The position numbers and the translations under genes were made by a program. Positions 57,029 through 64,000 of a stretch of DNA of 64,000 nt are shown piece after piece. How positions within the stretch are numbered: the first letter of the stretch is position 1; the number at the start of each line of letters is the position of its first letter. The DNA is taken from NCBI GenBank assembly GCA_002746535.1, contig NVWA01000004.1, positions 170,743 to 234,742 of the forward strand, written 5' to 3'. The notes beneath the pieces are model-generated. The model was not told the DNA's origin. It ran no database searches and worked only from the letters and a program-made list of their open reading frames with translations. This stretch comes from Planctomycetota bacterium. Its GTDB lineage: Bacteria > Planctomycetota > GCA-2746535.

Positions 57029-57326
57029 ATGACTTTTGTTGTTCAAGAAGCTTGTGTTAATTGTAAATATGGAGACTGTGTTGAAGAATGCCCAGTAGCC
57101 TGTTTTTTTTCAAACAGAGACTCAATTGGTCATCAATCCGGATGAGTGTATCGACTGCAACAAATGTCTTCCACTTTGTCCCGTCGATGCAATTGTTCAT
57201 GAAGATGACGCATCACAAGAATACATTGATATCAATGCTAATTTTAATTTTGATGATGAAGATAAACGCGTTGAAGAAATCGAAGACGTAAAACATGGTC
57301 CCGATTGGGATGCTAAGAAAGCTTAA
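57029..57326 (+). pseudogene. fdxA: 7Fe-type ferredoxin, copy 2, frameshifted in a T8 tract
   Basis: It starts [27 protein letters not shown], nearly identical to copy 1, with GAAAGGAAC ahead of the ATG. At 57103-57110 there is a run of eight T. Reading through gives 'SNRDSIGHQSG' and a stop at 57143-57145. With seven T the frame would continue as '[21 protein letters not shown]...' through all cluster cysteines to the stop at 57326, matching copy 1 to its acidic tail. Alternatives are a true pseudogene, slippage on the T tract during transcription or translation, or a sequence error. All codons after the break look constrained (no further stops, tail intact), so the break is recent or not real in the product. 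Confidence 0.8.
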
Positions 57327-57337
57327 ATTACTAAAGC

Positions 57338-57364
57338 AGAGACAAGAACTAAAGTCTTGTCTCT
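57338..57364. terminator. Bidirectional terminator between ferredoxin copy 2 and sucD
   Basis: A perfect 10-bp stem AGAGACAAGA/TCTTGTCTCT with a 7-base loop sits between the two convergent genes. AAGC/GCTT arms further out extend it, and a TTTAAT run lies on each flank. Its symmetry suits termination from both sides. Confidence 0.65.
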
Positions 57365-57387
57365 AAGCTTTAATAATAATGCTAAAT

Positions 57388-58263
57388 TTATTTTTTAATT
57401 AATTTCAACATTGCTTCACCAATGTCCGAAGGTGATTTAACCATTTTAATACCGCATTTTTTCATGAAGGCAATCTTACTAGCAGCATCGCCTTTTCCAC
57501 CAGAAATAATGGCACCGGCATGTCCCATTCTTTTACCTTTGGGAGCAGTCTGACCTGCGATAAATCCAACAACCGGTTTCTTATAATACTTTTTAATATA
57601 GGCTGCAGCTATTTCTTCATTGTCACCACCGATTTCACCAATTACGACCAAACCTTTAGTGTTTTTATCTTTTTCAAATATTTTAACCGCATCAATGAAT
57701 TGCGTACCAATAATGGGATCACCTCCAATACCAATACAAGTTGATTGACCTAAATTTGCTTTAGTCAATTGATCCATAGCCTCATATGTCAAAGTACCGG
57801 AACGGCTAATAACCCCTATGACACCTTTTTTAGCAATAAACCCTGGCATAATACCCATTTTAGCTTCATTTGGAGTTAGCAACCCAGGACAATTTGGCCC
57901 AACCAAAACAACTTCAGGTTTATCTTTAAGATATTGTTTGACTCTCAACATATCCATTACAGGTATACCTTCAGAGATACATGCAATTAAAGTGATACCA
58001 GCATCAACGGCTTCAAAAATAGCATCTGCTGCAAGAGACGGTGGTACAAAAATGGTAGAAGCCGTAGCTTTTACTTTCAAGACCGCTTCTTCAACCGAAT
58101 TGAATACGGGTAATTTACGAAATTTTTGTCCACCTTTACCAGGAGTAACACCACCAACGACATTAGTACCATAATCAATCATTTGACCGGCATGAAATGA
58201 GCCTTCTTTACCTGTAATACCTTGAACAATTACTCTTGTCTTTTTATTTAATAATACGCTCAT
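57388..58263 (-). CDS. sucD: Succinyl-CoA synthetase alpha subunit
   Basis: The 291-residue alpha subunit binds CoA and carries the phosphorylated histidine. It shows '[23 protein letters not shown]', '[20 protein letters not shown]', '[14 protein letters not shown]' and the active-site '[15 protein letters not shown]'. It follows sucC by one base, so they form an operon. It converts succinyl-CoA to succinate with ADP or GDP phosphorylation in the citric acid cycle. A T-rich terminator lies downstream. Confidence 0.96.
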   Translation of the reverse strand: MSVLLNKKTRVIVQGITGKEGSFHAGQMIDYGTNVVGGVTPGKGGQKFRKLPVFNSVEEAVLKVKATASTIFVPPSLAADAIFEAVDAGITLIACISEGIPVMDMLRVKQYLKDKPEVVLVGPNCPGLLTPNEAKMGIMPGFIAKKGVIGVISRSGTLTYEAMDQLTKANLGQSTCIGIGGDPIIGTQFIDAVKIFEKDKNTKGLVVIGEIGGDNEEIAAAYIKKYYKKPVVGFIAGQTAPKGKRMGHAGAIISGGKGDAASKIAFMKKCGIKMVKSPSDIGEAMLKLIKK

Positions 58264-58264
58264 T

Positions 58265-59434
58265 TTATTTACCTCCTTTTTTTACTGATTTCACAATTTT
58301 CTTTGCTGCTTCTGCTAATGAATCAGCCATTTCAAATGTTAAATCAGAATTTTCAAGAATTGCTTTTCCTTCTTCTGCATTAGTACCAGAAAATCGAACA
58401 ACAATTGGAAGATCTATTTTATTTTTCTTAACAGCATCAACAATTCCTTGAGCAACTCGATCGCACCTAACGATTCCACCAAAGACATTAACCAAAACAG
58501 CTTTAACATTTTTATCTTTCAATAATATTTTAAATGCTGCTGCAACTCTTTCTGGTGTTGCTCCACCGCCAACATCTAAAAAGTTGGCAGGCTCAGAACC
58601 GTATAATTTAATAACATCCATGGTTGCCATCGCTAATCCCGCGCCATTAACCATACATCCTACAACACCATCTAATTTTATGTAATTCAATGAATATTTA
58701 GCGGCTTCAACTTCTAAAGCTTCTTCTTCTTTAACATCTCTTAATTTAGCAATGTCTGGATGACGAAACAATGCATTATCGTCGAAATCAACTTTTCCAT
58801 CTAGTGCTTCAAGGCCTTTGTCTGTAATACACAAAGGATTTATCTCTAACAAAGAAGCATCTTTTTCAACCAAAAGTTTATAGAGACCCAAGACCGTTAT
58901 ATATAATTGTTTCTTATGGGCCTTATCTTTTAATCCTAAAACTGTTGCCATTTTTCTGACATGATAACCTTGAACGCCTATTACAGGGTCTATCAAAATA
59001 GTAGATATTTTATGCGGCGTTTTTTCAGCCACTTTTTCAATTTCAACACCACCTTCTTTTGAAACAACAAAGGCAATTTTAGCTGTGGCTCGATCAACAA
59101 GTGCCGCCAAATAAAATTCTTCAATTATGTCACCGGCAGGAACAATTAATACTTTGTTAACCGTTTGACCTTCTGGTCCTGTTTGATGTGTTATTAATTT
59201 CATACCTAAAATTGCTTTAGCTGCTTTTTTTGCATCTGCAACAGTTTTACAAAATTTAACCCCACCACCTTTACCTCTACCACCAGCATGAATTTGTGCT
59301 TTTACCATGACTGGACCTTTAAATGATTTAGCAATCGCCACAGCTTTTTCAACTGTCGTAGCCACTTTACCCAAAGTAACTGGCACTCCAAACTTACCAA
59401 AAAGCTCTTTGGCTTGATATTCATGAACCTTCAT
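58265..59434 (-). CDS. sucC: Succinyl-CoA synthetase beta subunit
   Basis: The 389-residue ATP-grasp beta subunit starts '[19 protein letters not shown]'. It has '[17 protein letters not shown]' for nucleotide binding, '[25 protein letters not shown]' for metal binding, and '[14 protein letters not shown]' with '[11 protein letters not shown]' in the C-terminal domain. It pairs with SucD directly downstream. The upstream region to moaE (124 bases) probably holds the promoter. Confidence 0.96.
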   Translation of the reverse strand: MKVHEYQAKELFGKFGVPVTLGKVATTVEKAVAIAKSFKGPVMVKAQIHAGGRGKGGGVKFCKTVADAKKAAKAILGMKLITHQTGPEGQTVNKVLIVPAGDIIEEFYLAALVDRATAKIAFVVSKEGGVEIEKVAEKTPHKISTILIDPVIGVQGYHVRKMATVLGLKDKAHKKQLYITVLGLYKLLVEKDASLLEINPLCITDKGLEALDGKVDFDDNALFRHPDIAKLRDVKEEEALEVEAAKYSLNYIKLDGVVGCMVNGAGLAMATMDVIKLYGSEPANFLDVGGGATPERVAAAFKILLKDKNVKAVLVNVFGGIVRCDRVAQGIVDAVKKNKIDLPIVVRFSGTNAEEGKAILENSDLTFEMADSLAEAAKKIVKSVKKGGK

Positions 59435-59558
59435 AAATGTATACCCCTTTTAAAATATAATAAATTCAATCGTGATTTTTCAGGGCGTAATCATAGTGTT
59501 AATTTAATGAAATTCAAAGATAAACAAATAGGAAGCAGGGAATTACAAATCAATCAAA

Positions 59559-59993
59559 TTAATCATGAATGTGTTTTTTACACTCATGACATTCTACCCA
59601 ACCAGAATCACCGTCGACATAATATTCTTTTTTCCAAATAGGAACTCGAATTTTTAGCTGATCGATAACATATTCACATGCATCAAAAGCTTCACCTCTA
59701 TGAACGGCAGTTGCACCAATCCAAACAGCAATTTCACTAATTTGCAGATCACCCACACGATGAACAATTTTTATCTTACGTGCATCAAATTTTTCTATCG
59801 CCTCTTGAATAATTTGTTGAGCTTCTTTCTCTGCTAATACCTGATAAGCCTCATATTTTAAATGGGTAACTTTTTTACCTTCATTAAAATCACGAACCCA
59901 ACCTTCAAATGATACATAACCACCACAGCTATCATCCTTCAACTCTTTAATATATTCTTCAGGATCTAAGGTATTATTTGATAATAAAAACAT
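59559..59993 (-). CDS. moaE: Molybdopterin synthase catalytic subunit MoaE
   Basis: The 144-residue large subunit inserts sulfur, from MoaD thiocarboxylate, into precursor Z. It has 'GGYVSFEGWVRDFNEGKKV', 'LKYEAYQVLAEKEAQQII', 'IVHRVGDLQISEIAVWIGA', 'HRGEAFDACEYVID' and the lysine motif 'VPIWKKEYYVDG'. It is the last of three minus-strand molybdenum cofactor genes, 3 bases after moaD. Confidence 0.94.
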   Translation of the reverse strand: MFLLSNNTLDPEEYIKELKDDSCGGYVSFEGWVRDFNEGKKVTHLKYEAYQVLAEKEAQQIIQEAIEKFDARKIKIVHRVGDLQISEIAVWIGATAVHRGEAFDACEYVIDQLKIRVPIWKKEYYVDGDSGWVECHECKKHIHD

Positions 59994-59996
59994 TTT

Positions 59997-60239
59997 TCAA
60001 CCTCCTGAAACTGGTGGAAGAAAGACAAGTTTATCTCCGTCTTTTAATTTATAATCCCATTCAGAAAAAGAATCATTAACAGCAACTCTTAAATTTATGG
60101 AATCAAAATCAAAACCAAAAACTTGCCTAACCTCTTCATATAATTCTAAAGCAGTTTCGGCATTAGTTTCTCGCTGTTCTTCATCAACCTTAGTAAGATC
60201 TCTCAAAACCGCAAAATACTGTATATGAATACTTTTCAA
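59997..60239 (-). CDS. moaD: Molybdopterin synthase sulfur carrier subunit MoaD
   Basis: The 80-residue ubiquitin-like protein ends in 'LPPVSGG', the C-terminal double glycine that becomes the thiocarboxylate. It begins 'IHIQYFAVLRDLTKVDEEQRE', typical of MoaD. The start codon overlaps the stop of the upstream mob gene by 4 bases (ATGA), so translation is coupled. Confidence 0.92.
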   Translation of the reverse strand: MKSIHIQYFAVLRDLTKVDEEQRETNAETALELYEEVRQVFGFDFDSINLRVAVNDSFSEWDYKLKDGDKLVFLPPVSGG

Positions 60240-61381
60240 TTAATTCCCTGACTTAGTTTTTGTCTGGCTTGCTGATACTCGTCCACTGTATTTATATTAT
60301 CAAGCGCCCCGCTTTCTTCCTGCAACAACAGATTAATCGGAGAATTGATCAAAACTTTTCGAGGGCACTGATACCCCATACTTAAAAAGTGATATAAAAA
60401 ACTAATTGACCTTGGCTCAAAGATTGAACACAAAGGCTCAGGAAAATCATTGTCTAAACTTTTATAGGCGGTGGCAGCCTTATAGGGGTCGCGATGATCA
60501 ATTAAAAATTGTATGGTTTTCTCAGTCAAAAAAGGCATATCGCACGCTAAGACTAACCATGCTGCGCTGGGGTTATACTTCATAGCGGTTAAGATCCCGC
60601 CCATCGGTCCAAAGTTTTTAAAATCATCTGTTAATTGCGGCTTAGCAATAGATCTATTTTCTTGGGCTACAGAAATAAAAGTTTCTGCGCAATGCTTGTC
60701 TAATAAATCAAAAACAAATTCATATTGGGGTTTCCCATGATAATCCAGTTGAGATTTATCCTGACCCATACGACTAGAATTTCCTCCAATAAGCACCAAT
60801 CCATTTAATGGCACCTGTGAAACTTTTTCTTCAAATCCTTTTTTGATAAATGAAATAATCTCATCAATTTTGTCACGTTGAAAATAAGGTAACTCATTTA
60901 TATTTGAAATGGATTCATCTTGACCAACGATTGCCGTTACATTTGATAATTGATTATTTTTAAAATCATCCAGAATTTTATTCTCTTTATCGACTAACAG
61001 AATCTTTGGGATTTTTGAATTTTTATAACCTTCTATAAATGCCCATTCACAATCTTGAAAATATTGTGACTGAAAATATTTATTTTTTGGATTCGAAGAA
61101 ATTAACGCTTCAGTATCGGCATTGTTTATGTAAATCTGCTGGGCACCGGCTGCTTTAACGACTTCGGTATCCTTGCCTTGATGATCCATTGAGAAGTGAT
61201 GAGCATCATGCTTAATATAGGCAATCTTCTTATTGTCAAATAATTTAGAAACGATATTTTTTATAAGTGTGGTTTTGCCTGATCCAGAATAACCACAAAA
61301 AGCCATTTCAAAAGGATGAAACGTACCTCTATCAAAGTGCCTACTTTTGTTTACATTTGTCCCGCAGGTACTTTCTGTCAT
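60236..61381 (-). CDS. mobBA: MobB-MobA fusion: molybdenum cofactor guanine-dinucleotide synthesis
   Basis: Residues about 22-180 are MobB, a P-loop GTP-binding adapter with Walker A 'GYSGSGKT' (30-37), 'AYIKHDAHHFSMDHQGKDT' and 'WAFIEGYKNSKIPKI'. Residues about 190-381 are MobA, the GTP:molybdopterin guanylyltransferase, with 'LVLIGGNSSRMGQDKSQLDY', 'FGPMGGILTAM' and 'WLVLACDMPFL'. The fusion is known in several groups. It leads the mobBA-moaD-moaE run and shows that the host makes the guanine-dinucleotide form of the cofactor. moaA, moaC and moeA are not in the window. Confidence 0.9.
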   Translation of the reverse strand: MTESTCGTNVNKSRHFDRGTFHPFEMAFCGYSGSGKTTLIKNIVSKLFDNKKIAYIKHDAHHFSMDHQGKDTEVVKAAGAQQIYINNADTEALISSNPKNKYFQSQYFQDCEWAFIEGYKNSKIPKILLVDKENKILDDFKNNQLSNVTAIVGQDESISNINELPYFQRDKIDEIISFIKKGFEEKVSQVPLNGLVLIGGNSSRMGQDKSQLDYHGKPQYEFVFDLLDKHCAETFISVAQENRSIAKPQLTDDFKNFGPMGGILTAMKYNPSAAWLVLACDMPFLTEKTIQFLIDHRDPYKAATAYKSLDNDFPEPLCSIFEPRSISFLYHFLSMGYQCPRKVLINSPINLLLQEESGALDNINTVDEYQQARQKLSQGIN

Positions 61382-61502
61382 ATCACATTCATCAAAGCAA
61401 ATTGTTAGAAAAGCTCATTATACACTATTGTAATTAAATTGTATTTGATAATAGACTTAAATTTTGTTAAGATGAAAAAGATTCTATTGATAAAGAGTTC
61501 AT

Positions 61503-62705
61503 GTGTATGATTTGACAATAATCGGTGGAGGCATTTTAGGTCTTGCTACTGCTAGAGAATTTTTAATTAAATATCCAAACTTAAAATTAATTCTTTTAGA
61601 AAAAGAATCTACACTCGCCTTCCATCAAAGCGGAAGAAATAGTGGTGTCATACATAGTGGCATTTACTATAAACCAAATTCACTAAAGGCCAAATTATGC
61701 GTTGAAGGAGCTGAAAAAATGTTTCAGTATTGCGCAGAAAATAATATTCCGCATAAAAAAATAGGGAAAATAATTGTAGCTACCAAAGAAAGTGAACTCA
61801 ATAATTTAGAAACTATTTTTAAAAATGGCATTGCAAATGGAGTCAAAGACCTGGCCTTGATCAACCAAGAGCAAGTTTCAAAAATTGAACCAAAGTGCAA
61901 AGCACTCCGCGCCATTCATTGCCCTCATACAGGTATTGCCGATTACAAAGCCGTCTGCAATTCAATGGCAAATGATATAAAAAATAAACACGGGGAAATT
62001 TTACTCAATCATAAGGTCATTGATCTCAAAAGAATAGAGCATGCAATACATTTGAAAACAGATTCAAAAATGATTACAACTGAAAATGTCATTACTTGTG
62101 GTGGCGCCCACTCCGATAAATTAGCCATTTTGAGCGGAGGTGCTAAATCACCTAAAATAATTCCCTTCAGAGGGAGTTACTTATTATTGAAAAAGGATGC
62201 TGAATCTATTGTTAATGGATTAATTTATCCTGTTCCTGACCCAAAGTTTCCCTTTTTAGGCGTCCACTTTACGCCACAAACAGATGGTCGTGTTTGGTTA
62301 GGCCCAAATGCGGTCTTAGCCTTTGCCATAGAGGGATATCGCTTTTCAACCATTAATATAAAAGAGCTTTTATCATGTCTCTTTTACCCTGGAATGATCA
62401 AATTAATGTTGAAATATTGGCGGACGGGAATATTGGAACTCTATCGCGATCTCTCAAAAAAAGAATTCTTAAAGTCTTTACAAAAATTCATACCTGAAAT
62501 CACATTAGATCAATGTGAAGAAGGCCCATCAGGCATTAGAGCACAAGCTTTAAATTATGATGGTACATTAGTAGATGATTTTGTACTTGAAACAAATCAA
62601 CCAAATATATTTCATGTTAGAAATGCACCTTCACCAGCAGCTACATCATCTCTATCAATAGCAGAAATGATAACTGTAAAAGCGGCAAAACATTTTGAAT
62701 TATAA
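61503..62705 (+). CDS. lhgO: L-2-hydroxyglutarate dehydrogenase/oxidase (LhgO)
   Basis: The 400-residue FAD enzyme oxidises L-2-hydroxyglutarate to 2-oxoglutarate. It has the dinucleotide motif 'IIGGGILGLATAREF', then 'HQSGRNSGVIHSGIYYKPNSLKAKLC', 'CPHTGIADYKAVCN', 'VITCGGAHSDKLA', 'PFRGSYLLLKKD' and 'GPNAVLAF', all LhgO hallmarks. The C-terminal 'GIRAQALNYDGTLVDDF' and 'NAPSPAATSSLSIAEMI' close the flavin site. It starts with GTG, because no in-frame ATG is near; AAAGAG lies upstream. It is divergent from mobBA. Confidence 0.93.
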   Translation: MYDLTIIGGGILGLATAREFLIKYPNLKLILLEKESTLAFHQSGRNSGVIHSGIYYKPNSLKAKLCVEGAEKMFQYCAENNIPHKKIGKIIVATKESELNNLETIFKNGIANGVKDLALINQEQVSKIEPKCKALRAIHCPHTGIADYKAVCNSMANDIKNKHGEILLNHKVIDLKRIEHAIHLKTDSKMITTENVITCGGAHSDKLAILSGGAKSPKIIPFRGSYLLLKKDAESIVNGLIYPVPDPKFPFLGVHFTPQTDGRVWLGPNAVLAFAIEGYRFSTINIKELLSCLFYPGMIKLMLKYWRTGILELYRDLSKKEFLKSLQKFIPEITLDQCEEGPSGIRAQALNYDGTLVDDFVLETNQPNIFHVRNAPSPAATSSLSIAEMITVKAAKHFEL

Positions 62706-62737
62706 TAACATTAAATAAAGGCTATAGGAATGAGGCT

Positions 62738-62938
62738 TCATTCATCAGCTTTTGAACCACCAAAAATAATAAAAGAGAGTCCGATTGATATTAATGTAAT
62801 GACGACATACATAATGCTAATTAATGGCATGGGACTTTGATTTTCAAGACCTACTTCATTAACGCTAAATAAAAAAAGAAACCCAATAAACAAACCAATG
62901 AGTATAAAGAATCCTGCAAAATAATATTTTTTGTGCAT
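62738..62938 (-). CDS. Small two-helix membrane protein
   Basis: The 66 residues contain two hydrophobic helices, 'YYFAGFFILIGLFIGFLFLF' and 'LISIMYVVITLISIGLSFII', with a short polar loop and a charged C-terminus. I recognise no family. No clear Shine-Dalgarno is seen. It lies 27 bases downstream of the CAP lipoprotein gene on the same strand and may be read from that transcript. Confidence 0.5.
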   Translation of the reverse strand: MHKKYYFAGFFILIGLFIGFLFLFSVNEVGLENQSPMPLISIMYVVITLISIGLSFIIFGGSKADE

Positions 62939-62965
62939 TAAATGTTTTGATATTTAGGCGAGTAG

Positions 62966-63505
62966 TTAATCGCGAACAAATATTTGTGTAAAGAAATATT
63001 CACCATCGGAACTGATAGCAACACCTACACCGGCCATATTAAAAGATCCGACCATATTTTCTTCATGAAGATGACTTTCAGACCATTCGTCCAAAGCTTT
63101 AAGCGCAGGTGAAGAAAAATTATTTCGAGCTAAATTCTCCCCTAACTCTTCCCAAGCAATAATTGATGAAACCATTTCAGCTCGTTCACTATAGCCATTG
63201 TGTCCCCAGGCAACATTACCTTCAGCCATATTTTCACTGTGTTCTCTTGCGATTTTGGAAACTTCTTCATTTAATTCTAATGGCGATAAATCATTATTAA
63301 TACGGTATTGATTGACAAGCTCAAAAATTCTTTGCTCGAGCTCATTGATACTAATTGGTTCTTTATTTTTTTTATTGTCAGATGTTTCAACTTTGGTATC
63401 TGCTAATAATAATGTATCGTCAGAAGCACCTTCAGAGAAATCACTACACCCAATTAAGAACAAGGCGACAGTAGAAAATAACAATAATTTCCGAAGTGAT
63501 TTCAT
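62966..63505 (-). CDS. CAP-domain (SCP/PR-1-like) lipoprotein
   Basis: The 179-residue protein has a signal peptide ending in the lipobox 'LIGC' (Cys20). A Ser/Asp-rich linker and a CAP domain from about residue 55 follow. The domain shows 'ELEQRIFELVNQYRINNDLSPL', 'AREHSENMAEGNVAWGHNGY', 'ELGENLARN' and 'SHLHEENMVGSFNMAGVGVA', ending 'YFFTQIFV'. The paired His and Glu residues of the CAP cavity are present. Bacterial CAP proteins are exported and of varied, often unknown, role. A paralogue follows on the right. Confidence 0.85.
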   Translation of the reverse strand: MKSLRKLLLFSTVALFLIGCSDFSEGASDDTLLLADTKVETSDNKKNKEPISINELEQRIFELVNQYRINNDLSPLELNEEVSKIAREHSENMAEGNVAWGHNGYSERAEMVSSIIAWEELGENLARNNFSSPALKALDEWSESHLHEENMVGSFNMAGVGVAISSDGEYFFTQIFVRD

Positions 63506-63533
63506 GGGTGCCCTAATTTGCTAAATGAAAATA

Positions 63534-64000
63534 TTACCGAATGAAGATCTGTGTAAAATAATAACTACCATCGGCATTTTTTGCAACTCCCATTCCTGTT
63601 TTTGTGAAATTTCCGCTCATATTTACCTCATGCCCAGGAGAGCCAATCCAGCCAGTAACAGCAGTTTGCTCAGGGTCACTAAATCCATTATTGAAAGCTA
63701 CATTTTCGGCAATTCCAGTCCAACCAACAGTTGTTTGTAAAGTATCAGCTCTACCATCAAACCCATCATGACTAAGGACTTTTATAGTAGCCATATCTTC
63801 AGAATGCGCCCTACAAACAGATGAAATGCTTTCGACTAATGTTAAGGCCGATAATCCTTTGGTTGCTCTGTAATCATTAACTAAGTCATGAGCTTTTTTC
63901 TCCATTGCCGCATATTCTGAGGAAGACGAACTTGTTGAAGATGAATCATTGCTACTACTATCTGACGACGAGCTACTACTGGAATCTTCACCAAGGCCAC
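63534..64000 (-). CDS. Second CAP-domain protein, 5' end beyond the window (partial)
   Basis: The CAP domain (about 120 residues) has 'KKAHDLVNDYRATKGLSALTL', 'CRAHSEDMATIKVLSHDGFDGRAD', 'GIAENVAFN', 'SPGHEVNMSGNFTKTGMGVA' and 'YYFTQIFIR'. The frame stays open upstream to the right edge through a Ser-rich linker (many SSS and Asp), so the true start lies outside and the Met at 63905 is internal. It resembles the CAP lipoprotein at 62966-63505 (a tandem paralogue, stop to start 28 bases apart) and is probably a lipoprotein or secreted protein as well. Confidence 0.85.
   Translation of the reverse strand, partial: GLGEDSSSSSSSDSSSNDSSSTSSSSSEYAAMEKKAHDLVNDYRATKGLSALTLVESISSVCRAHSEDMATIKVLSHDGFDGRADTLQTTVGWTGIAENVAFNNGFSDPEQTAVTGWIGSPGHEVNMSGNFTKTGMGVAKNADGSYYFTQIFIR

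Noticed and set aside
57126..57326. Independent small ferredoxin-like gene
   Set aside because: It is only the downstream part of ferredoxin copy 2 after the T8 frameshift. It has no own ribosome site and lacks the first cysteines.
62728..62743. Hairpin GAATGA/TCATTC between lhgO and the small membrane protein
   Set aside because: A short stem with no T-run on either side; it overlaps the stop codon of the small protein, so a terminator role is not supported.

Overview
The window is AT-rich (by eye about one third G+C), densely coded, and has no rRNA, recognisable tRNA, CRISPR array or intact insertion sequence. The mix of genes fits a Gram-negative, probably marine bacterium of the Planctomycetes-Verrucomicrobia-Lentisphaerota group, with Lentisphaerota my best guess. 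These genes are several secreted beta-helix proteins, a DUF4091-type protein, a sulfatase, very large single-pass membrane proteins with N-terminal zinc knuckles, and lipoproteins. The taxonomic call is inference from gene content; no marker gene was compared.

Layout. 1-4.6 kb: a secreted repeat protein cut by the left edge, a DUF3095 protein and a D-aminoacylase. 4.9-16.3 kb: a surface/polysaccharide block with a 1332-residue beta-helix protein carrying eight InlB-like repeats and a C-terminal sorting tail, a beta-helix protein without signal peptide, a DNRLRE/DUF4091/SGNH-esterase fusion, and another secreted beta-helix protein. Short dispersed repeats lie between these genes. 16.4-22.5 kb: a drug-efflux-type MFS transporter, then the most unusual locus. 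This is a sigma54 activator gene divergent from a three-gene operon (DUF2892 membrane protein, a fusion of half a GT1 glycosyltransferase with a FeeM-like N-acyltransferase, and a 66-residue protein). A sigma54-type promoter and a possible upstream activator site lie between them.

22.9-37.8 kb: a secreted helical protein, an SF1 helicase, a pectate-lyase-like protein, a metallophosphoesterase, a methionine synthase split into two genes, an oxidoreductase, a VOC protein and a secreted alpha/alpha-barrel-like protein. 37.9-43.2 kb: a minus-strand cluster of a C45 acyltransferase/hydrolase, a LarA-family racemase, a cytoplasmic sulfatase and an MlrC-type M81 peptidase, which looks like a catabolic unit for an unknown small molecule. 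43.4-50 kb: a VOC protein, a HEAT-like secreted protein, a universal stress protein, and housekeeping genes ileS-purN-trmB.

50-64 kb: a 1437-residue membrane protein with two identical-spacing zinc knuckles, a small membrane protein, an FKBP, a YprB-like nuclease, two tandem 7Fe ferredoxins (the second frameshifted in a T8 tract), sucC-sucD, a molybdenum cofactor operon (mobB-mobA fusion, moaD, moaE), lhgO, and two CAP-domain secreted proteins, the last cut by the right edge. The core metabolic genes (metH, sucCD, moaDE/mob, purN, ileS, lhgO) indicate a stable chromosomal region. The accessory interest lies in the sigma54/FeeM locus, the C45-LarA-sulfatase-MlrC cluster and the modular secreted proteins.
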